64,000 nt of DNA from Dryomyza anilis (taxonomy: Eukaryota; Arthropoda; Insecta; Diptera; Dryomyzidae). Of this stretch, positions 36,901 through 48,680 are shown in pieces. Both the position numbers and the translations under genes were made by a program. The DNA is taken from contig OX638130.1 of NCBI GenBank assembly GCA_951804985.1, positions 98,081,700-98,145,699 on the forward strand. The letters run 5' to 3'. Each line of letters opens with the position of its first letter. Within the stretch, counting starts at the first letter, position 1. The notes beneath the pieces are model-generated. The model had not been told where the DNA came from. It made no database searches and saw only the letters and a program-made list of their open reading frames with translations.

Positions 36901-37020
36901 AAATATGTAGCATAATGCATAATGTTCGAATTCAATTTTCGCGAGAATTCAGCACAACACAAAAAAATACATGGACAGAGAAGTCTGAACAAAATTATAT
37001 ATATGTTTTTTTTAATACAA
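33936..37020. other. AT-rich region with weak internal repeats
   Basis: Contains several diverged TTGCATA.TTTTAGG phrases (near 35183, 35312, 35465, 36872). GAAAAACTATTTTATTTT..AGAATTTATATAATTTTAA recurs near 35110 and 37360, just outside the 181-bp repeat. A GAGAGAGAGA run lies at 34702-34712. Small ORFs (34258-34965, 36810-37091) have no recognised domain. It may be a decayed mobile element, but I found no termini or coding remnant. Confidence 0.4.
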
Positions 37021-37029
37021 TTTTGTGGT

Positions 37030-37360
37030 GTCTTCACGAACGTGATTTTTCACAAAGAAACCGATTACACGACAAGATTCAGCACCTTTAAGGGTTAAGA
37101 TGTGAAAATATGGACAAGTTGGCAACTCTGGAAGTTCCTTTTTTGATTCGTTTTTCAAGGTGATATGTCATAATTTTGATAAATGAGTCACGTTTGTGCG
37201 TTTTTCACGATAATTCACGAACGTGATTTTTCACAGAGAAACAGATTACACGACAAGATTCAGCAACCTTTAGGGGCTAAGATGTGAAAATATGGACAAG
37301 TTGGCAACTCTTGAAGTTCCTTTTTTGATCCGTTTTTCAAGGTGATATCTCATACAGAAA
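37030..37360 (+). repeat. Two-copy tandem repeat, 181-bp offset
   Basis: CACGAACGTGATTTTTCACA begins at 37035 and again at 37216. The following roughly 130 bp (GATTACACGACAAGATTCAG, GAAAATATGGACAAGTTGGC) are nearly identical in both copies. CACGAACGTG is itself a palindrome. Confidence 0.9.
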
Positions 37361-37650
37361 AACTATTTTATTTTGTAAAGAATTTATATAATTTTAAATA
37401 CTAAAGATTATTAAAAATACGCTGTACACTAAACTCATTCAATAAAAAATGTATAACTATTTTTCTTTCACTTAACGTCCACTTTCTAAAAATAGGACCT
37501 CTTATCGTAAGAACAAAACTTAACATATAAAAAAAAATACCCTGTGAGATTGCACAAATAGATTCAAATATTTTTTACTTTTAACGACTATTTTTAATTA
37601 AATAAAACAGATATCACACAATTTACTTTTTTATTTAATATTGAATTTAT

Positions 37651-38793
37651 TAGAGGAACCTGTGGTAAAGTGGGACATGGGGTAATGTAGGAAATTGCTA
37701 TTTCCTGACATATTTTTGTACGTAAAAAAACCAAAAACAATTATCAAGTGCTTCTTAATATGGCCTCAACTTTTTCACCCATGGTTATAATCAAATTAAT
37801 ACCATTTAGAGAAGAAGTGAACAAAAAGGTTTTTGAATATTTTTAAAGTTTTGATGTTTGCTAACAAAAGTGAGAATTTTAACGTTTTGAACTAAAATGG
37901 TATGTTTAAAATGAACGCATATTCTATATTTTTTTAAATACAAACGGGGTTTTGAAATAATTTGACATTGCTTAAATGGTGTTAAGTTATGTTCAAGCTG
38001 CGATATTGGCGTAAGGTAGAAAACATTTTCTGGGGTAAAGTGGGAAACGTAATTTAAGTAATGTTTGTTATAATTTTAGTGCAAATATCGTGTTAAATCA
38101 ATTATTTTAGTGCTTTAATCAAGAAGAGAACTTTAATTGTGACCACAAACCAATGAAAAGCAATATTTTGACTTCACCTGAGATAAAATATAAATTGACG
38201 AGAAAGGCCGAAAAGCGTACCAAAAACAATGTATCGGTAAATATATTATTCAACTTCATCAGAACAAGAATTTTGTACAATTAGCTTGAATAAAATGACG
38301 AAGAAATTATATATCAACAATTCAGAAAACTGCAATATCTGTGAACGGCTTTGTATAATTGAAATGTGAAAACCTGACGACCAACAACTATACCTCTCTC
38401 AATTGTCACTTATAATATACTGACTATGATTAAATTATTCATATTTTCTTAATATAACTACTGAGCTGTTTATGAATTTAAACTTTTTCTTTCTATTTTT
38501 CCTTACATTATCATTCTATTTTTATCATTAATATATTTGATTTGGTATGAAAAAACAAAACAAGTCATGAAAAAGAAAGACTAAAATAGCATTTTGTTAA
38601 ATATTTTGAAGTTTCCCACTTGGGGTAAGATTTTTCAAAAAGTCTGAAATTAAGTTGTTTCGAAACATCCTTTAAAAATCAATAAAAAAAATATAAATGG
38701 TATTCTGTTCATGCAAAAAGTTATATCAAGAACCAGTTTATGGAATAGACCCTAAAAAAAACGTGTCCCACTTTACCTCAGACTCCCCAACTA
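37651..38793 (+). mobile_element. 1.1-kb TIR element W, copy 1
   Basis: Inner terminal inverted repeats are CCTGTGGTAAAGTGGGACA (37659-37677) and TGTCCCACTTTACCTCAGA (38764-38782), 17 of 19 matching. TA dinucleotides lie just outside both ends (37651-37652, 38792-38793) and could be the target duplication if the repeats extend outward. GGGGTAAAGTGGGAAAC also occurs internally near 38032, and its relative CCCACTTGGGGTAAG near 38616. A short plus-strand reading ILTSPEIKYKL near 38170 resembles the ILTSTP-like C-terminal motif I associate with pogo/jerky-type transposases; this is a weak hint. A diverged copy lies inverted at 45600-46600. Confidence 0.75.
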
Positions 38794-39330
38794 TTGTGAT
38801 TTTTCATGCTGTAATATTTTTTTTCTATTTATAAAACATCTTCGAAAAACTGCTGACATTCTAAACTCTTGTATTTTTAACGAAATATTGCTGATATTTA
38901 CGCAACCCTTGTTAATTGTGGGTTAACTATCCACTACTGTCGACTGACCTTCACCTTGAACACATAGTCACATCGCAACAGCGAGTTTATGATATCTCTA
39001 GGGACCATAAACATGATAGCGACCCTATTAGTGCCATATTATACTATTAATATTATCATATATAAAATTAAAATAAATTGTATTTTAAGTAGCACAAACA
39101 CACTTGAAACGCCTTGTGTTAGACATGACAAGCATATGTTGTGTGAATTTATTTGCAACTTTTAATTCATTATATTTATTTTTATTTTAAATTGTTTTTT
39201 TTTCTTTTGCTTTGGAGACTTGCTTTTATATTTACATTTTCATTATTTTAATTTATTTTTTAAACTCTATTTCATTTTAAATATTTAATTCATATTTTTT
39301 TTTAATTTGAAGTAATTAGATCATATAAGA
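38794..39330. other. AT-rich spacer, nothing identified
   Basis: No gene, RNA or repeat structure was recognised. Confidence 0.5.
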
Positions 39331-39334
39331 AAAA

Positions 39335-39660
39335 AATACTGTATTAAAAATAAATAAAAATATCTTAATAAAATAAATATTTTTGTATTTGATTTAAGTC
39401 CAAAAGCATATGTATATTATTTCCACTAATTTGATGTAGTTGTTTTTGTATGGGAAATAACTACAAAATTTGACTGCGTTTTAGATCGTATAATACTGTA
39501 TTAAAAATAAATAAAAATGTCTTAAAAACAAATATTTATGTATTTAATCTGCGTCCAAAAGTTTATGTATTTCTTTTTATTAAATTGATGTAGTTGTTTT
39601 TGTATGGGAAATTACTACATAATTTGACTGCATCGTCGTATAAAATAAGACAAAGTTCAT
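39335..39660 (+). repeat. Two-copy tandem repeat, 157-bp offset
   Basis: TACTGTATTAAAAATAAATA starts at 39337 and 39494. GATGTAGTTGTTTTTGTATG recurs near 39433 and 39590. The copies differ by scattered substitutions. Confidence 0.88.
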
Positions 39661-40334
39661 TTTGGAATAATTTGTATTAAAAAACCTAAACTTTGCCTGT
39701 ATTTATTTATACGTCCTGAAATATGTAGAAAAATTACTACATATGCTTTTAATTTTACTACTTTCCGTTTTAATTTTAATTTTTTGTGATATAATATTAA
39801 TAAATTAATAAATAAATAAAAAATTAATACATTAATAAATTAATAAATAAATAAATAACTAAAAAAATACATAATAAAAAAAATTTCCTGTTGCTGAGAC
39901 GGAATCACCATTAAGCATCAACAGTTCTAAAGACTCAGAGGAATGACAAGCACTTAAGTGAGGCTTTTCAGTTAAAACACATGTGAATAATATGCATGCC
40001 TAGCAAACAGTCAGAAAACGATGTTTCACAACCTTCATGTTTACGTATTTAATTTAAAAACCAAAAAGATTCAGTAGGTTCAATCAGTTGGTTCAATTAG
40101 TTGGCATCACTAGTTTTCGTTTCTGTCAGATGCTAGGGCTGCTTGGGTTTTAATTTTTTACCTTATCACTTTCGCAGTCGTCGGTCGTGTGTGTGAAACA
40201 CCAGTTACTCCAATATGTAGCAAACGAATTCGTTTATACCTACATGACGAACGACCATTCGTAATATATTCGTGGTGTGTTGACACGAATTTCAAACAAT
40301 TTAAATAAAATAAAAAATAAAACAATAATACAGT
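39661..40334. other. AT-rich spacer with ATAAATAA tract
   Basis: Low-complexity TTAATAAATTAATAAATAAA run at 39795-39875, then unique-looking DNA. Confidence 0.5.
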
Positions 40335-41456
40335 TAGCTGGACCCGTGCACAGCTGCGCCCGTGCTAAGTTTTTGTAATTGCAAAACTATATTGTTTATA
40401 AAGTGTGGATACATTTACGCCCCTTTTTCCATTTTTAGTGCCAGCCTAGTCACTATTTTTACCGCCCACATGGAACGTAGTGCCATGCCCATTTTTCCAA
40501 TCCCGCTTACATTCTACTTTACTATTTAACATTTTAAAATGATCCTTCGTATCGATTTGTACAATTCTGCTCTTAGTAAGTCAGGAGTTATCATTTTTAA
40601 ATTTTAGTAATGTGGGAGGTGCCACGCCCCATTGTCCCATTCCGTCCACATTCTAAGTGACTATTACAATGTTTAATATAATCTTTTGTTTCGATGTTTA
40701 TAACTCTGCTCTTAGTAAGGAAAGAGTTATAGAAATTTTAAAGTTTTGGTTATATGAGAGATGCCACGCCCCGTTGTGCAATGCCGCCCATATTCTACGT
40801 GAGTTTTAAATATGAACATTTGTTTTTATTATTATAACTCAACTCTTAGTATGTCAAGAGTTATAGTAATTTTAAAGTTTTGGCTATATGGGAGGTGCCA
40901 CGCCCTTTTATCCAATACCGCTCACATTCTACGTGACGATTAGAGGTTGTAATATAAACCTTAGTTTCGATTTATATAACTCAAATTTTAGTAAGTCAGG
41001 AGTTACAACATTTTTAAAGTTTTAGTCATATGGAAAGGGACACGCCCTTTTGTCTAATTCCGCCCACAATTGTAAAACAGATAAAGAACTAAAATATACG
41101 TCACTGAGCCAAATTTCCTGACTGTTCTTATCTTAATTACACCGATATTTATAATTAAAATTTCAATTTTGCCACGCCTATTTGTGTACCTTAGGAGGCG
41201 AATTTCAGAAAATCCCTTCGTAGTGCACACATCCGTCAAGAGATGAACACCCTACCCAAATTTCATAGGCTTAGGGTCAAATTTAGATATTTTCGATTTT
41301 CAGGCTTTTCCTTTGGGTTTTTCCGACTTTTCTTTTTTCCTAATTCACTCTTGCATTGATACGAATAAAATACAAAAAGAATTAGGCAAATCCGTCTGTT
41401 CGTTCTCTCGTGATGCTCTGGCACACACAGGACATTTCATTTATATATATATAGAT
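40335..41456 (+). mobile_element. Dispersed element Y, copy 2
   Basis: Begins TAGCTGGACCCGTGCAC like copy 1 at 8224 and ends TATATATATATAGAT at 41456. Instead of the palindrome and 15-bp repeat of copy 1, it carries five roughly 140-bp tandem units (next entry). AT-rich microsatellites flank both sides (AATAATAC, ATAATAATAATAA), so no clear TSD can be read. No ORF of note. Confidence 0.75.
40430..41075 (+). repeat. Five roughly 140-bp tandem units inside element Y
   Basis: The block GGGAGGTGCCACGCCC..TGTCCAAT.CCGCCCACATTCTACGTGA recurs with TGCCACGCC (or variant) at 40481, 40620, 40762, 40896 and 41038, spacings of 139, 142, 134 and 142 bp. Between the blocks are ATAACTC(T)GCTCTTAGTAAGTCAGGAGTTAT-type segments. 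Divergence between units shows that the array is old. Confidence 0.9.
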
Positions 41457-42645
41457 AATAATAATAATAAAATGTCGGAATTAGATTTAGATTTTGTAAA
41501 ACTATTTATTTAATATATGTCAATTTAATATGTTGCAAATAACTGGTCAATTAAATGACCAATTAAAATGGAAAAAAACAAATATTTTCAATTTAACTCC
41601 ATGTGACGTATGAGTAACATTATATAAAACAATTTTTTTATCAGTCATACATTTGTTTTATAGCTACCATGTAATATATTACAGACAATTTATATGTTTA
41701 ATATATTTCAACGTACTGGTCGTATGAGTAGCATTCACTTTAAAAATTTTCAAAACTAAATAACTTGTAAATAAATAAAGTCATTTTTAATTTATTAGAA
41801 GTCCTAAAGTCCTTTTTAATTAATACAACAAATAATAAACTTTCATCTGATATATAATAAAATATAACAATAAATTACAAGTGCTCCGAACTAGATAATT
41901 CTACCATTAGTTACTATTAAGCACTAAAATTGTTTACAACATCTTTTGAATGAAACTTTTGTTAAATTGAATTTATTATTTTTATACACTTTTTACAAGT
42001 TTTATTTGAGCTTGTAAAACAAAACTAGAAACAATTATTGTAACATGTTACATACCACCATACAAGGTTCTTTTTCCTTTGAACCTTGCACTGCAAAAGC
42101 TATTAAAACCATTTTGCCAACTAAAGCTTGTGACAATAAATACTCGCAACGAGATACAAAACATTAACACTACGACAACTGCAAAAACAATATGTGGCAA
42201 AAAGAAAATTGCAAAAAAGAAAATACAGAAAAAGTGTTGTCTGTATGCGGGCGCTATCACACAGATACAGCGTTTAGATACAGATACAGTATATTTTTCT
42301 GTATATTTTTTAGCAAACAATAGTAACTGCTTGGCTGCCGCACAGTTAAAAGACAACTAGTAGTGGTAGTAGGAATGACGACGACGACGATGACAACTGC
42401 TGCTGGTGCTCTGTTGCAGCAACATTACTCGCATTTTAGTTATATTTTGTTTTAGTTTTATTTTTACTGGCATTTTATTACTTTGTATTTTTACTATTAT
42501 ATATTTTTCTGTAGTTTTGCTTTTTTTTGCTGACAATTGTGAGTTGTGAGATTTTCGAAGAATTCTGTAAATGCTGTGAAAAGTCATGTTGGGCTTTATT
42601 GTTTTTCTTACTATTATTTTTTCATTTATTTTATTTTTTATACAT
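41457..42645. other. AT-rich spacer
   Basis: Opposite-strand frames at 42048-42360 and 42357-42587 overlap and show no domain. The region includes a GAC/GAT tract at 42374-42393. Confidence 0.45.
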
Positions 42646-42680
42646 GGTATACTTTTTATTCATTTCATACTTTTTTATTT

Positions 42681-42879
42681 TATACTTTTTATACTTTTTA
42701 TACTTTTTATACTTTTTATACTTTTTATACTTTTTATACTTTTTATACTTTTTATACTTTTTATACTTTTTATACTTTTTATACTTTTTATACTTTTTAT
42801 ACTTTTTATACTTTTTATACTTTTTATACTTTTTATACTTTTTATACTTTTTATACTTTTTATACTTTTTATACTTTTA
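42681..42879 (+). repeat. 9-bp array TATACTTTT, second locus, about 22 copies
   Basis: Same unit and same strand as 25937-26772. Flanks are T-rich imperfect derivatives (TACATTTTATAATTTTTATT). All three plus frames are open through it, giving ORFs at 42527-43085 that are artefacts. Confidence 0.96.
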
Positions 42880-42899
42880 ATTTTTTTTATACATTTTAT

Positions 42900-45595
42900 A
42901 ATTTTTATTTTTTTTCTTTTTTTGTATACTTTTTACGATTTTTGAATTTTTCTAATTTTTATAATTTCGCTATTTTATATATATTTTTAATAATTTTTAT
43001 TTTTCATATTTTTTTAACATTTTTCACATTTTTAAATTTTCGTATTTTTGGTTGTAATTTTTATTGTTTTACTTTATGTATGTAGGTTTTTTTTGTGAGT
43101 AGCAGCATTAAACTGATTTATTGCTACAGATAACTTGGATTTATTTTGCAATTTTATATGATTCACTACGCGACAACAACAACGATGTCGCGAAGGAGCT
43201 CTACGTTGTATCTGTGTGTGTTTGTGTTATTTGTGTCACTGTGTATGTGTTTTTTGTAAGTCTGTCTGTATGTGTGTGTGGTACGTATGTACTTTAAGTG
43301 CTGCCACTGTGTTGTCAAAAGTAAAATAAAGAACGTATAATATAAAAAATCATCATGAGTGTAAAAACGTAATACGTTGAAGGTTAACCTTAAGATGTCA
43401 TGGAGTGCAACTAATTTGCCCGAGCTGCTTCCGTATTGCTTTTGACCTTAATTAAGAGACCCACCTACAGATGATGACGATAATGATGATGATGATGATT
43501 ATGATGATGACTGAAAGTCAACTAATGTGCTGCTCATATAAAAACCTAAATGTGGACGATTCTACATTTTTATTGCAGGTGAAACAGAATAGTAAAAAAA
43601 TGTTATGACCAGCAGTAGTATTTTTTCTTTCATTTTTGTACAGCACAAAAACTGATAAGAGTCAAGGCCGTTAATAGAAAAAAATCTATAAAATATTACT
43701 TTACAAATAGTTCAAGGCAATTAATTTCATGGGATTTTTTGGTACACTTAAAAAATTTGAAAAACAGTTGTTTAAGCCATTAATTTACAAATATTATTCA
43801 ACTTTCTATAGCGAATATTAATATTTATGGTTTTTTTCATAAGTTGCGGACAACTTGAAACCAGTGTCACTTCTTTGAATTAAGCTATATGTTTTTAGAT
43901 TTGTTTTTTTTTAAGAGAAAAACTTTACAAACTACTATTAAGTAAAATGAATAATTTTCTATAAAAAAAAAAACAAAAAAAATTCACACAATAGTATTTA
44001 ACTATTTATAAAGTTGAGTAAAACTATCAATTTCAGCACAAATCCCTTGGTAAAATCTTGATTGGCATTTCTAATATTTTATGCCATACCTCGGTGTGTT
44101 TGTCAAACGTTCTACCATGTTTTTTTGTTATTTATTGAATAGAATAAAAAAAGCATTGATTTCACACTAAAACTCAAAAGTTATAGGTTATAATAGAAAA
44201 AAGTAAATATTGTTGATATTTGAGATTTTTTTTTTTCAAAACGTTTGCATAATTCTTTGATATAATAAAAATGAAGTAGCTAAAAATCAAAATCAATGTA
44301 GCTGCTGCCTATAAAAATATCTTATTTCATAAGCAAACAAAAAAAAAAACAAAAATCTACTGATGAAATAGATGTGTTTTTTTTTATATAATAAAAAATA
44401 ATAATAGAAAAAATAGATTGATACTGAATAGAATCAAAATGTAACAAAAGCAAATATGTAACTGTTACGACAAAGGTTGCCAGAAATGGGTGAAGATATT
44501 GCAAAAGAAAATATATAAAAAATGAAAGAAAAAAGTTAAAAAAAACCCAGCTGTGTATGTAGTCTGTAAAAGGGTTCGTTAGAATCTTCTCGCACATAAT
44601 CATGAACGGCGGCGGCAACACGTTTCGGGTTGGGTTATGAAAATAAACAAAATTGATGAAAATAACTTGAGCTCGAGCTTAATCGGGGAACATAGGAAGT
44701 TGGTTGTCTTGGTATCACCTAGCTCTGCAAAAAGGATTCCAAGGCTGTCATGTCAGTTGTTATTGAAATGGGAGTCAAATGTAAAAAAAAGGAAAGAAAA
44801 AAAAATAAAAAAATAATAAAAAATATTAGAATATAATAAAAAAATTAAATAAAGTATAAAAATATGAAAAATATAAAAAGAAATAAATAATATATTAAAA
44901 AAAATAATAATATAAAAAAATTAAAAATATTTAATAAAAAAATATAAATAAATAAAAAAATTAAATATATTAATATTATTAAATATATATATATTTTAGA
45001 GATTGATTCCTTGGTTCATTTCATGAAAAAAAAATTTCTAGCGTTTGGGTCTATTTGGAACACCCAATGATATACAGTGTGTTTTCAAAATTTACTTTAA
45101 AAATATTGATACAACTTAACTTAATTATAACTACTACAATGTATAGCCCATGGTAAAAATATTACATTCATTTTAAAGATAATCGATTATAGTTTCTAGT
45201 AAAATTTTAAATTCGGCATTTTATGTAGTGCGCTATGAGATTTTTATCATCAAATTAAAAAAATATTTTATTACAACTTTTTTTTTTATAAAACACCGTT
45301 TTTCTCGAAATTTTTATCTAAAATTTTATTTTTATTTTTTTAATATTTGAATGTATTATAGTGTAATAAACAATTTCTTCATACACTATTTTTATCTCGC
45401 ACTTACCGTTTTCTTGCGGAGCACTCCTTGTAGTGCTCGCGAAATTCTGAAATTTCTTATAATACCATTTTATTATAAAAAACAATAGGTAGTTTTTAAA
45501 TAATTCTTTTTTATGTATTTATTTTACAAAATTTTCATTCGGAATTGTTGCTAAAAAGTGTTCTATAAAGTGGTCACTATTAAAAATAATAAAAA
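42900..45595. other. Spacer with GAT tract and A-rich low-complexity block
   Basis: GATGATGAT run at 43470-43510. A-rich block of AAATAAAAAAATAATAAAA type at 44790-44990. The rest is unique-looking AT-rich DNA. The 99-codon minus frame at 44322-44621 is hydrophobic and unrecognised. No gene is supported. Confidence 0.45.
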
Positions 45596-45599
45596 AATT

Positions 45600-46600
45600 A
45601 TGTAAAGAAAAAAAGAAATCAAAACAGCTCAATTTCGGACTTGTTAAAAAATTTTGGGGTAAAGTGGGAAACTTCTAAATGTTTACCAAAATGCTTTTGG
45701 GGTAAAGTGGGAAACTTCTAAATATTTACAAAAATGCTCATTAAATTTTTTATTTTCATATTTTGTTTATTTTTTTTGTTCAAAGTCAAATATATTAAAG
45801 ATAAATAAGCTGTAATAAGGTGATCAAATAAGAATGGTAATGCAAAAAAATTATGAAGAAAAAAGAGTGCAAATTCATAAACATATCAGTAGTTATGATA
45901 AGAAAATACGAACACAAAATTGTGCATTTACTCCTAGTAAGAATATTTTGAGTGACAATGGAGACAAGTGTATTTGCTGGTCGTCAAGTTCGCATATTTC
46001 AAGTTAACTGAATTGTTGAAATCTAATTTCTTTGGCTTTTGCGGATGCAAATTGTGCAAAGAATCATTACCGATGTATTCGTTTTGCTCTTCTCAAATGT
46101 TCGATTCTCGGCTTTCTTCTGCACTTCAGATCATAAGTATCTCAGATCAACTCAAAATTTTACTTTTTATTTGGTTGTGGCCACGTTTAAAGTTTTGTCT
46201 TTGCCAAACTAATTAAATAATTCATATAACATAATATTTTCTCTAAAATTACAAAAAACATTACTTAAATTACGTTTCCCACTTTACCCGAGAAAATGCT
46301 TTCTACTTTATTTTAAAAACCCGTTTGTATTTCAATGGTTATCCAAAATGCGATCATTTTAAACATACCGTCTTAATGAGAAATGATAAAATTCTCACTT
46401 TTTGATAGCAAACACCAGCACTCTAAAAAAAAAGTATCAAAAAAAATTTTTTCCCTTCTTCTCAAAATGAAATAAAAAAGTATAAATCCGAATATAACTA
46501 TGGAAGATAAAATTGATGTTATATTAAGAAGCAGTTGACACTTGTTTTGGTTTTTCTAAGTACAACAATTACAATTTCCCACATTACCCAAGTTGTCCTA
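45600..46600 (-). mobile_element. TIR element W, copy 2 (inverted, diverged)
   Basis: Read on the minus strand it follows copy 1 at 37.65 kb block by block: GGGTAATGTGGGAAATTG, a CTTCTTAATATAACATCAA block, GGTATGTTTAAAATGA.CGCAT, GGGTAAAGTGGGAAACGTAATTT, and the closing CCCACTTTACCCC. Here the phrase TTTTGGGGTAAAGTGGGAAA is duplicated in tandem (about 45655 and 45700). The outer terminus near 45600 is not clear. The plus frame 45968-46216 crosses the element and has no recognised domain. Confidence 0.75.
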
Positions 46601-47256
46601 TAAAATATAAAAAATTGTATAAAAAGATATTTATATTAAAAAAATATATAATAGATATGCATTTGAATGTATTTGATACGTTATTTAAAGTATTTTGCTT
46701 TGAACATCTTGTAAAATATTCTCATTTCAGGCAAATAGAAGAAGTCCTGCCTTTAGCGGGCAAAAACATAGTTTTTTTAAATTTTGTTTTAATGATTTTT
46801 AAAGTAGAGCAATGGAAGGGGAAACGATAAACTGTGTTTAGCAAACCAAAATGTAATTTATAGATCAAAAAAAAAGAAGAAAAATAGTAGATATTCTGCC
46901 TGCACCAACCTTTTGAAAACAACTAATAGGCAGGCAACTCTGAGGAAATTTTTGAATAGGCAAAAAAATATTTTTGGAAAAATCAAATCAAATGTGATTT
47001 GTAATGTTGATGTCTTATGTAGTGGCTACACCAAGTGGTGATAGTGAATTACAAAAAAACATCCGTTTTTGCGAAGATGTGTGTACTTTCATTGTTACCG
47101 GCATCATGCCCCACCTTTGTCCACGGTTTTGCTCTCAACAGCAATTTCTTTACCATTTTTATCTCGCACTATAGGAGGAAATATGTAGGTTTTTACATTC
47201 GCATTCTAGATAAAATTTATGTCATTTTGGGGGCATATTTTCGGTAAATACACAGG
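46601..47256. other. AT-rich spacer, nothing identified
   Basis: Short frames on both strands (46615-46922, 47035-47247) have no recognised motif. Confidence 0.45.
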
Positions 47257-47259
47257 TAA

Positions 47260-48677
47260 CACTACACAACAAAATGAAAAAGATGTTTGATCAGTAAATT
47301 CCATTATTTTTTGTATTATTGGAAATGACTCGCAGAATTTGAATATATGAATTACAAAATTTTCTACGGAGCTTTCAAAAAGGTGGTCACATATATTTGT
47401 AAATATCTCGCGTTTAATAAAACCGAATTAAAGATAATTAAATATTCAATAAACATTTCTTACAATCGTTTGGAATTGGTTTACTGGTTTAAGAAAACTC
47501 TATAGAAGAACTCGAAAAATGTAAATTTTGTCGACCAAAATTTTATTAAAAAATGCATTTAAAAAATAGCGAATAATTAAAAACGCAAGATGATGCACAG
47601 TTTGTAATATTGCAAAATTAGCCTGTACATTTTTAAAGAAAATGATGTGAAAATAAAAGAAATCTATATGGATACTTTTTGAGAAAAGAAAAAATCATGT
47701 GAAAGTATTACAATTTGGTATTAACTAAAAAAAATTGCATAATATGTTTATACCCTATACCCATGGGTTAAAAGTTATAAAATATATGTGAGGATATTTT
47801 AGCGCCTCTTAGTTGGCGTGACTGGTATGAAAAAGTATATATTTTCTTGGTCAACATCACTTTCCGAGTCGATTTAGATATGACCGTCTGTCTGTCCGCC
47901 TATACACGATAACTTTAAAACTGCTATTCCGAATGATGAAATTTATTTTCAATATATTTTAGTATAATAGTAATTCAAAGTTCAAAAATGAGTCGATTTA
48001 GTCAACGTAATCTACTACAACCACTTCGAAATATGGGTTTACTTTTAAGGATCACATATCTCGTTAAGTATTAAAGATAAAGTTATAAAATTTAAAATTA
48101 ATTACAAGCAATCATCTATCAATAGGTGCTCAAAAAATAATAGTGATCCGCTCACATTTTTTATTTTTTATTTTTATGCCTATTTGTATAGCACTCAATT
48201 ATATTGCTTTCACAAAACTTTTTTTATCCTCAAATGTTACCCATATATTTTAATCATTTATAGCTCAATTTCTTCGAAAAAGTGTGAACTAATTTTGAAA
48301 AATTAAAATTTCTCGAATTTTTTCCATTTTTTTAAATAAATTTTTTCTTAAATTTTTGTTGAAAAAAAATGTTTTTTCAAGTTCTCCTTTCGAGTTCTCT
48401 TAAACTAATGATTTAATTTAAGTTCTAAGACATGTTTATTCGATATTCAATTAACTTTCATTCGATATAACATTCGATCATATGTGTTATTTAAAACGTG
48501 AGATATTTGCAAATATATGTGACCACCTTTATGAAAGCTCGGTCCAAAAGTTATTGGCCCATATTTTGTAAATCTACCCAAAGAAACATTATTAAACAAT
48601 ATTTTCGAAATAAGGGCGTCATTTTACATAATACAAAAATAACCTTGACTGCTGCGCAGAATGGCTGTTGTGTAGTG
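47260..48677. mobile_element. 1.42-kb element V: CACTA termini, long inverted repeats, TAA duplication
   Basis: The left end CACTACACAAC (47260-47270) is matched by the right end GTTGTGTAGTG (48667-48677), and TAA lies immediately outside both (47257-47259 and 48678-48680). The inverted repeats continue inward for about 300 bp: TTTTTGTATTAT, then GGAGCTTTCAAAAAGGTGGT (47371-47390) facing ACCACCTTTATGAAAGCTC near 48522-48540, and GTGGTCACATATATTTG facing CAAATATATGTGACCAC. Inside is a segment with GAGTCGATTTAGATATGACC and CTGTCTGTCCGCC (47870-47900), a phrase type common in fly interspersed repeats. There is no transposase frame. Ends starting CACTA plus a 3-bp duplication fit the CACTA/EnSpm-Chapaev (CMC) group, by inference. 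Confidence 0.82.
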
Positions 48678-48680
48678 TAA

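Noticed and set aside
35100..37400. Retroelement bounded by the direct repeat GAAAAACTATTTTATTTT
   Set aside because: The shared stretch is short and AT-rich. No primer-binding, polypurine or coding signature was found.
42527..43085. Three overlapping open frames up to 179 codons
   Set aside because: Same artefact at the second TATACTTTT array.
37651..46600. One large composite transposon bounded by the two W copies
   Set aside because: The copies are strongly diverged from each other and the interval contains independent elements. No duplication is visible at the outer ends.
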